A DNA stretch of 64,000 bases from Prillingera fragicola. Taxonomy: Eukaryota; Basidiomycota; Tremellomycetes; Trichosporonales; Trichosporonaceae. Numbering within the stretch: the stretch's first letter is position 1; each line of letters begins with the position of its first letter. Positions 57,209 through 64,000 of this stretch are shown here, piece after piece. Both the position numbers and the translations under genes were made by a program. The stretch covers positions 868,001 to 932,000 of the forward strand of contig BEDY01000001.1 in the NCBI GenBank assembly GCA_002335605.1, read 5' to 3'. The notes below the pieces were generated by a model, which did no database searches, had not been told where the DNA came from, and saw only the letters and a program-made list of their open reading frames with translations.

Positions 57209-57666
57209 GCCTGCTGGCCGAGAATGGCCAAGGACGACGGATCCAAACGACGCAGAGGTGGATGGGTATGAGACTGGAGGGATGCAAGAGGTGGTGGTTG
57301 GGCTGTGAGAAGAATGTGAATTGACGATGGAGCGATACGTGTGTGTGCGCGGCGGCGACGATGTGGTGGTTTGGTCGTCGGGGTCTTTGAGCGCGAGTGG
57401 TGGGTATGCACACGCCCCCTGTGTGTTACACGCAAGAGGTGTAGAGGCTAAGCGATTACCGGCAAGATGTCGCAGTAGGAGTAGGAGCAAGAGACGGGAT
57501 GAATGGATGCAAGAGTACTAGGTGCAGAGGTGGTTGTAGCTGTGTAATGAGCCGGCGGCGGCGGCGAGCGGCGTGCGAGAGAGGACGCCAGTACGATGAG
57601 CTGAGCGGCTGCCCGGTTTGGGTGGGACCTGATTGGCGTGGCAGCTCTTGAGCCAAAGTGCAGGCC

Positions 57667-57699
<33 letters not shown>

Positions 57700-60600
57700 A
57701 AGGGAGCGCGCCAGGGAGGAGTCGGCGGACACCCAGGCAGGCAGGCGGCGGTTGGCTGTAGGCTCAAATATGGCTGCTGCCAGCGAGGGTCAGGAGGAGG
57801 CGCGTGGGTGGGCGACGTGGCAGCAGAGCAGAGGAAGTGCGTTCCGTCCTCGCCACAGGGAAACCGATGCTTGAACTCGGGGCTTGTATTCCAACGCCAG
57901 AACTGTTCACCTCCACAAAGATTGTTGCTGTATGCTGGATATGCAGGCCACAATGACAAAAAAGGGGGTGATGGTGAGAGCAAGCTAGAGGCACATTTGG
58001 TGTATCAAACGACAGCTGACGCAAGGGCAGAAATGTGTCACTCTGACTGGCCAAAGCTGAGCACGGGATTGGCAGCTGCAGTTTGTTACAGCCTGTTCTC
58101 TGGTTGCTATGCCGTCAATTGCGGCAGTCAATCACTCTCACAAGACGTCGTGCGTCTCCTTTCTGTGACAATGGACCTGGAGCCACCGCTGTCCTCTGTA
58201 CCTCTGTCCTCTCCCTGGCCGCAGCCATGGATAAACTCTTACTGGCTACTGGCCAGTGCCTTCTGCCTCTCCATTCTCTCCATCCTTACGGGATCCCGAA
58301 CCTGGGGCCTCGTGTTCTGGGTGAGTTCTCTTGATAGGAACCACTGCATCAAGTCACCATTTGGCCCTCTGCGCCTCTGCTTAGCAGGCGCTTTGCGTCC
58401 AGGGCAGATGCGGCAGTAGCCACTGCGAAAGAGGACGTTATGCCAGCAACGCGCACCACAGCCATGCAGCCAGCTTGCAAAGGTTTGTATGGTGACAAGC
58501 GGGAACGACGAAAGGGCCCGAGGGTATAAAAAAGGCACAGGCACGGCGGTGACCGCAGGCTTCCTAGCTCTGCTTCCACGGCCCCAGGGCGCAAGGAACA
58601 AGCGCTCCCACGCCCAAAGCTCGTTTTTGAAATTCATCACGGCACAAGAGCAGAGGAAGAAGAGGGGCAAGACTCCGCTGTTACGGGTCAAAGGTCTGTT
58701 GCCGCACCTTGCGTGCATCTAGCATGGCTGTAGTCACTTTGGAGCTTTGGTGTGAGCAACCAGGGTCAGGGGCACGAGACGACAGTAAACGGGATTCGCT
58801 GAACTCTGGGTTCACACAGTGATCTGCCAAAGACATGACCATCCTAGGCACCACTACCCCCACTCGTGCCAATCACGTGTGTCGTGTTAGGCCTGGGCGC
58901 TTAGATTACAGCCCGCAGTTGCTGATTAGATGTTGCCGCTCCGTTGGCAAGTGGCATCCCGCCTCTCGACATGGTGGTGTCGCGATGATTCCAGCATACT
59001 GACTAGACGCGTCGTAAGGCCTCCCACCGAATGGTAAAAACGCGGAGAAACCAGGACAGAGCAGAGCACATGTCGCGCCGCCTAGGCGGTCTGAAACCTC
59101 TAAAGAGGACGCCGAGGCGTCAATCCGCGCCGGATCTCAATTGACACGCCGCCCCTCGTGGCGCCCGTTCAGACGCCCCCGACCCACGCGCCGTCGACTG
59201 GTATCGGCCTCGCGCTCGTGCCGCAGGTGTGTGAATGTTGCTTCTAATGTTCGTCGCGATTGTGGCTGGGCAGCGGGGCCAGGCCTGATCTCTTGAGCAT
59301 CGAAGCCGATGCTGACGGAGCTGGCGTTGGGCGCGTGTGAGGTGCGCACACGCCGATAAACAGACTGATAAGCAGAATTGGAAGAGCATGCGAGTGGGGA
59401 TGCGCTGCCTTTGACTGTCTGTATGCCTAAGCTTGCTGACCCGAACGTTCCCGCAGGAGGCAGTGCACATGTGTTGGTTGTGGCCTTGGCTGGTCAAGTG
59501 CGCTCTGGCTTAGAGAGCACGCCACTGCGCCCCTGGCCATCGCCTCTGGTCCGAGCGGCACAAAGCCCTGTGCCAACAACGTGGCCAAGAGCACGCTCTC
59601 TGCAACCTTCGCAGGTTGCCCCGGTCAGTTTCTGCCATCACTCTCCGCCACAGCCCTCATCCGCCACAAGAGACGATCAACTGCATCCATCCATTCCCCT
59701 GCAGATGTGCAGATACACCTGCCCTTGTGCCGTGTTTCGCCCACGTCAACCAGAGTTGGCCTCCATCCCTTGTGTAAGCTATGTAGTGCACTGCCACACT
59801 AGTCGCCACATGCATACCCACATACTCAACACCAACGTCATGGCTGGCCACACATGTAACGTCATGACGAGTGCCCACATGATGAGCCACATGACACGAT
59901 CGTCATGACGAGAAACTGTGGCACACATGAGCTGGTTCTCAAAGTCGCCTCATCTTGGACCCACGGCACCGTCACCTACCGTGCACATGCCCCGGATGCG
60001 CTGCAGCGAGGAACAGAAGCGGCAGCGGCATTCTGCTCGGCAATGCCATGTGTCGACGCCGACACCACTGTGCCTTTGACCCTCCTGACGCTTCTGGGCA
60101 GCTCCATAAGGCGATCAGTGGCACTTGGACGAACGCTCGGTAACACGCCCTGCGTTCCCTGCACGCACGAGAGGACGAGATTTGACAGTACCACTGCCGC
60201 AACCGCCCCAGATCCGAGATCTATGGGTTCCAAGCTCCACCCTCGTCTTACAGCCCTAGCGAGGAGCCACTATGCAACACCTAGAGCACAGATTCTGGAA
60301 CAGGGACTTAAAGACATGCACGTACTCTCGCTGCCGCAACCCACCCCGGCGGACCAACTGATTCCCCCGCTTGGGCTTCCAAGGGGCCGCACCGCTATCG
60401 CGTGCTGTACATGCCAGCTTCGCATGGTCGCTTGCCTCCTGGGAAACGGTGGTAGCGCGGAGAGGCGTTGTCCCTGTTTTGCTTAAGCATAGCGCCTCTT
60501 TGGTCGTCATCGCGCGATGTTATCTTCCTCGAGGTGGGTCTTGCAGCTCGTGGAGTTGTGGCTAGTGAGATGTGCTGGTTGACGGTGGTGGTCAGCTGGC

Positions 60601-61567
60601 GAAGCTCTGCAGTGTGGGCTTGGTTGACGTGAAGCGGCGTGCTCGATAGAGGCTCGCTTGTTCTGCTCGCTTGATCCCAAGCGAGTTCAACATTCCCGCC
60701 TGGCACCACACGCTAGAAGGATTCAAAGATAGCACCAGTCGGAGAATCGCAACACCACGTTCATCCTATGGCTCCGACTGCCATCAGGAGCTGGAGTACC
60801 TACTCCTCCTACGAGTACCTCACTCTATCTCTCTTAGCCTTTGCCAGGCAAGGAACGGTGTGACAGGCACTCTAACGTACAGTATCCACGACCCAGCAAA
60901 AGTGAGGACCTTCTGTCGAAGCAAAGATGCGGCTCCACTGACTCTCCTAGTCCGTCGAGCGGCTTCTGTGTGGCGATTTCGGTCTGGGAACCCCTGGGTA
61001 GTTGAGAGGTAGGTCCACGCACTCCACCTCTGCACTGCGACTGGTCCGCAATGCAGAGAAGATACCACGTTTATCAGTAGCAGCATCAGGCGTATACCGC
61101 CCTTCCCCGACTTAACCCCCTTGCTGCGAGATGTGTCGATCAAACGCGGAACGAGGTACAGCGCACGCGCAAGATAGCACGCGCCAGGCCTGGCTGAAGG
61201 TGTGTGGAGCGGTATTCGTCTGTGGCTACCCCAACCCTGGTTCGCCCTCATGAGAGAGGCCATGGTGACGCTCCATCGGCGGGAGGCACTGTTTTGTAAC
61301 GTGGAGCAGGCCTATTGAGGGTGCGGCTTTGCCCGTCGTTAGATTGCTGGCGATGGAGGCGAGGACGAAACAGTTGAACAGAAAGTAAGTAAGAGTCAGT
61401 CATCAGTATGCAATGGCTGAGCTTCAGTCGCAGCAGCGGCCAGATACGTGCTGTGTGTAGCATGCACTGTTCTACCACTGGCAAGACTGGGGTGAAAGTG
61501 CAGCCGGTAAACGCGCTGCACGGTGCCTGCTGTGCGGTTGTGTATGGTCGCGAGGTGTCTGTCTCGG
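57209..61567. other. 4.4-kb region with no recognisable gene
   Basis: This is the largest gap in the window. It starts with the MGA2-like promoter/leader and ends at the 3' end of the CARM1-like gene. I found only frames without domains, biased composition and no consistent splice pattern. One microsatellite at 57667-57698. No tRNA A/B boxes, LTR, transposase or telomeric repeat were seen. It may contain a long leader, a non-coding RNA, or a fast-evolving gene I cannot see. Confidence 0.5.
57667..57698. repeat. CAGG tetranucleotide microsatellite, eight units
   Basis: Eight perfect CAGG units, about 460 bp upstream of the MGA2-like start codon; further CAGG units occur near 57735. Confidence 0.9.
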
Positions 61568-63213
61568 CTATGGCAGCCCCGCGGTCACCTCACCGGTGTA
61601 CGAGTAGCTGGCTGTCAGCACGAGCTATTAAGGCCAACTCACTTGAAGGTCTGTTGCGAGAGATTGAAGACGGCTTCACGCCGCAAGAGATTCGGCTCAT
61701 CGGCTGGCGCTCCCCGCCTGTCAACGGACACGTCTACTGTCAGGTCGTAGGAGCGCGAGTCGTTGGCCTTAAACTTGATGCCACCAACGACGCGCTCGCC
61801 GCGGTTCACTGCTAGAGGGTCTGGAAAGAGGAGGCGAGTCTGCTGCCAGTGGGTACGCGGGACGTTTGGGCCAGTCGAGAGGGTGACCTTGACGCCCTTA
61901 CGAGGTGGCACCGGCGTGGGTCCGGGGTTGAGAGGCGGCTCGGTCGTGAGCCACGGCCAGGTTGAGCCGGCAACGGGAAAGTCCCATTGCGTCTGCTGCT
62001 CGAGGTCGACTAGCGTATCCGGGTCGTAGGGGCGCTGCGACTCGTGAGTCTCAAAGTCGAGGTCAAACCAGGATGCCAGGCCGTGCATTATTGCCGTGCG
62101 CTGGGCGATAAAGTTGATTGGAACCTCAAACTCGAGTAGATCCTCAATGGCGCAGCGATAAAAGTCAAAGGTCATGGGATGACACGGTGCGGCCATGAGA
62201 GTGTTGGGCGGAAAGATGCCGACAATCGGCTGGGCGAATGCTTCGGTGCGAGCGGCATCGTACAGGCCAGAGAAGTCGGTTCCGAACAGCGTCTGGTTGA
62301 AGAATTGTGCTTTTTGCTCAGTTTCGTTGAAGAGACCCTCGTCCGAGAATGGGCAGAAGAAAATGTGACCAGCAGAGGGCAACAAGTTGCCGCCAACTTT
62401 CAAAAACTTGTCGCGGGCCAGCAGGAACGACTCGACCTGGTCGTCAGCATAGCAAAGTCGCCTTTACTCACCATGCGCTCGTGCAACAACATCACACCAA
62501 TGGGCTCCGACACAATCGTGTCAACCTTGCCCGTCCGCAGAACATCCTCCTGCACCTTCTTGTCCTCAACCATTCCACGCACGATCCGCACACGGCCAAG
62601 AAGGTGCGGATTGCCTTCGCCGCGGTTGGCCTTGTCTACGAGCTTCAATGTCAGTTCACACTCAGATAGTCAATGGTAAGCTTCTACTCACGATCTGAAT
62701 CTTGTCCGCCATTGACGATGCTTCCAATGCAATCACCTGCTTGGCCCCTGCTTGCGCCGACATGTAGGACAAGATGCCTGAGCCTGTGTGCCCCGTCAAC
62801 ATCCGCATCAGTCAGAGAGCGCCTGGCTGCGTTTTCGCACTCCTGCGCAGCTTTCCTGTTTGTCACGCACCAGCGCCAATGTCCAACACTGTCTTGTCCC
62901 GTATCGCCACGGCGGCGTTGCCTAGAATTGCTTTGCGGTAGGTTCCTGTGCGCGATACATCGCCAATCATGTTGGCCCTGGAGCATCAGCAGATAGCCTA
63001 AAGTAAGTTCGCACTGGTTCTGTAGACTCGAGTAGAACTGGAAGTAGACATCCCTGCGCGGTCAGTTTACGAGCAAGATCGTTGCTCACTCGTTGGACTG
63101 CTTGCCCGACTGTCCAGACCTGAAGTATTAGCTCTGTCGGTGAGGGGAATCCATGCGTACTTTGCCTTCTTCTCGTCAGCCACTTTGGCGTCCTCCTGGC
63201 TGACCGCTGCCAT
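61568..63213 (-). CDS. Protein arginine methyltransferase, PRMT4/CARM1 type
   Basis: Predicted type I asymmetric dimethylarginine writer for histone H3 and RNA-processing factors. Model of 441 aa from eight exons: 63161-63213, 63090-63119, 63015-63053, 62871-62977, 62692-62783, 62472-62642, 61643-62436, 61568-61607; lengths sum to 442 codons. Motifs: [45 protein letters not shown] (AdoMet binding), [25 protein letters not shown] (double-E loop), then [11 protein letters not shown], the THW loop region, [14 protein letters not shown] and the final strand [15 protein letters not shown]. YFQFYxxLxxQ and the LASWFDxxF pattern point to PRMT4 rather than PRMT1. The last exon completes the FRYTG-like beta strand, supporting it. 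Five of its seven introns are only 35-41 nt. Confidence 0.88.
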
Positions 63214-63625
63214 GTTGCCAGGAATATGATTAGAAGGATGGAAGTGAAAGATTGTTGCAAGAGGTGGAAGACTGACAGGGGTTGACAGAAACGTCAAAGC
63301 GTCCAGTGACGTACCTGGCAGCAACATTGTGGGGACCCCGCATCGGCTGTCACCACTAAGCGACAAGAGATTGAGTGCGGAGGCTGGCCGTTCAGCTCGT
63401 GGATGCATGGCATGCATGGGACTGGTCAGTACGTGTCGACAGAAGTGCTACTGGCCATCGAGCCAGTCACGACACTGGTAGGAACAAAAGTTTGAGACAG
63501 TAAAGTGAGACGAGCTGCCGAGAAATCTGCCACGAGTCTCGGCAACAACCGAACACTACTATCTGCACTACTCACCTTCTAACAACCACCCACCAACCCT
63601 CGTCGTTTCACAGTTCTCCCTTGCC
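63214..63625. promoter_or_regulatory. Divergent promoter region, CARM1-like / EEP-family gene
   Basis: About 410 bp between two divergent starts; no gene seen. Confidence 0.5.
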
Positions 63626-64000
63626 ATGGTTACTCGCGGCAGAGACCACAACTGCGACCACAACTGCGACGCACCTCAACTGCATCTCATGCACGTACAT
63701 GACACAATGACCGACACCAACATGCCTAGCGCTTCCAAGGCAGTACCGCCAATCCACGTCGCGACCGTCAACGTGTAAGCCAACTTCTGCTGCGCAGCAA
63801 TGGAACTCCTAACACTTGTGCTCAGTCGCTACGATGGTAACCGTGACAATCCCGTCCCCATTCCCTCTTCAGGAGCGATTAACCCGCCCAACCCCGGTCC
63901 CCACCAGAACCCGTATCGCGAGCAGCCATGGGCGGTGCGCCGAAGCCGGCTCGTGGATGCGCTTCTGTCGATGGGCGATCTTGACATTGTGGGATTTCAG
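63626..64000 (+). CDS. Endonuclease/exonuclease/phosphatase (EEP) superfamily protein, 3' end cut by window
   Basis: Start at 63626; exon 1 63626-63774, exon 2 from 63826 to the window end. The opening is His/Asp-rich (RGRDHNCDHNCDAPQLHLMH), then HVATVNVRYDGNRDNP, the first EEP strand (xxxTxNVRYDG with the metal-site Asn), then PWAVRRSRLVDALLSMGDLD and IVGFQ. The W-xxR-xx-L and D-IVGFQE-type motifs are typical of secreted or cytosolic nuclease/phosphatases of this fold, such as sphingomyelinase- or exonuclease III-like proteins. The catalytic Glu would be the next residue outside the window. Substrate cannot be told. Confidence 0.8.

Noticed and set aside
57658..58419. 253-residue open frame with a hydrophobic stretch
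   Set aside because: Begins in the CAGG microsatellite, biased composition, no homology pattern.

Overview
The window looks like nuclear DNA of a basidiomycete yeast, most likely a tremellomycete (Trichosporonales/Cryptococcus relatives). The reasons are its GC-rich coding sequence, nearly every gene cut by several very short GT-AG introns (many 35-60 nt, some only 35 nt), close gene packing on both strands, and the gene content (a probable Clp1-like mating regulator, Mga2/Spt23-type factor, basidiomycete-type tetraspanin). There is no operon structure, CRISPR array, rRNA, recognisable tRNA or transposon. All gene models below were assembled by hand by matching intron phases; the summed exon lengths are divisible by three for every complete model except the downstream paralog at 2300-3333, whose last exon is unresolved.

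Layout. 1-437: 3' part of TIM8 (+). 828-3333: tandem pair of unknown paralogs (+). 3749-5214 (-): NAPE-PLD/FMP30-like metallo-beta-lactamase, divergent from a small membrane protein (5478-6290, +). 6374-8989 (-): UVRAG/Vps38-like autophagy/endosome protein, divergent from a FYVE-like/SAP-like/RING E3 ligase (9375-11059, +). 11367-12820 (-): unknown low-complexity protein. 14520-15968 (+): probable Clp1-like protein. 16412-17778 (+): quinone oxidoreductase. 17971-20587 (-): DUF2828/VWA protein. 21140-22435 (+): RPF2. 22855-23661 (-): ATG8. 24672-27299 (+): TFIIIC 90-kDa-type subunit. 28730-31103 (-): unknown Ser/Pro-rich protein. 33624-34430 (+): UPF0303 protein. 34505-35925 (-): basic RGG-tailed probable nucleolar protein, divergent from TSR1 (36145-38709, +). 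40300-42023 (+): secreted aspartic protease. 42249-43833 (-): medium-chain reductase. 44524-46190 (-): tetraspanin. 47132-48068 (+): atypical SDR. 48163-52725 (-): synaptojanin-type inositol phosphatase. 53031-57208 (-): MGA2/SPT23-like membrane-bound transcription factor. 57209-61567: 4.4 kb without a recognisable gene. 61568-63213 (-): PRMT4/CARM1-like methyltransferase. 63626-64000 (+): start of an EEP-superfamily phosphatase/nuclease, cut by the window end.

Functionally this is an ordinary eukaryotic mixture: two autophagy genes (UVRAG-like, ATG8), two clear ribosome-assembly genes (RPF2, TSR1) plus one suspected, lipid and phosphoinositide metabolism, and transcription (TFIIIC, MGA2, CARM1). 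I found no convincing new multi-gene system. The most interesting signals are the 10-nt micro-exon in TIM8, the uncharacterised tandem paralogs, an SDR without its catalytic Tyr/Lys pair, the 35-nt introns, and the large gene-free gap.
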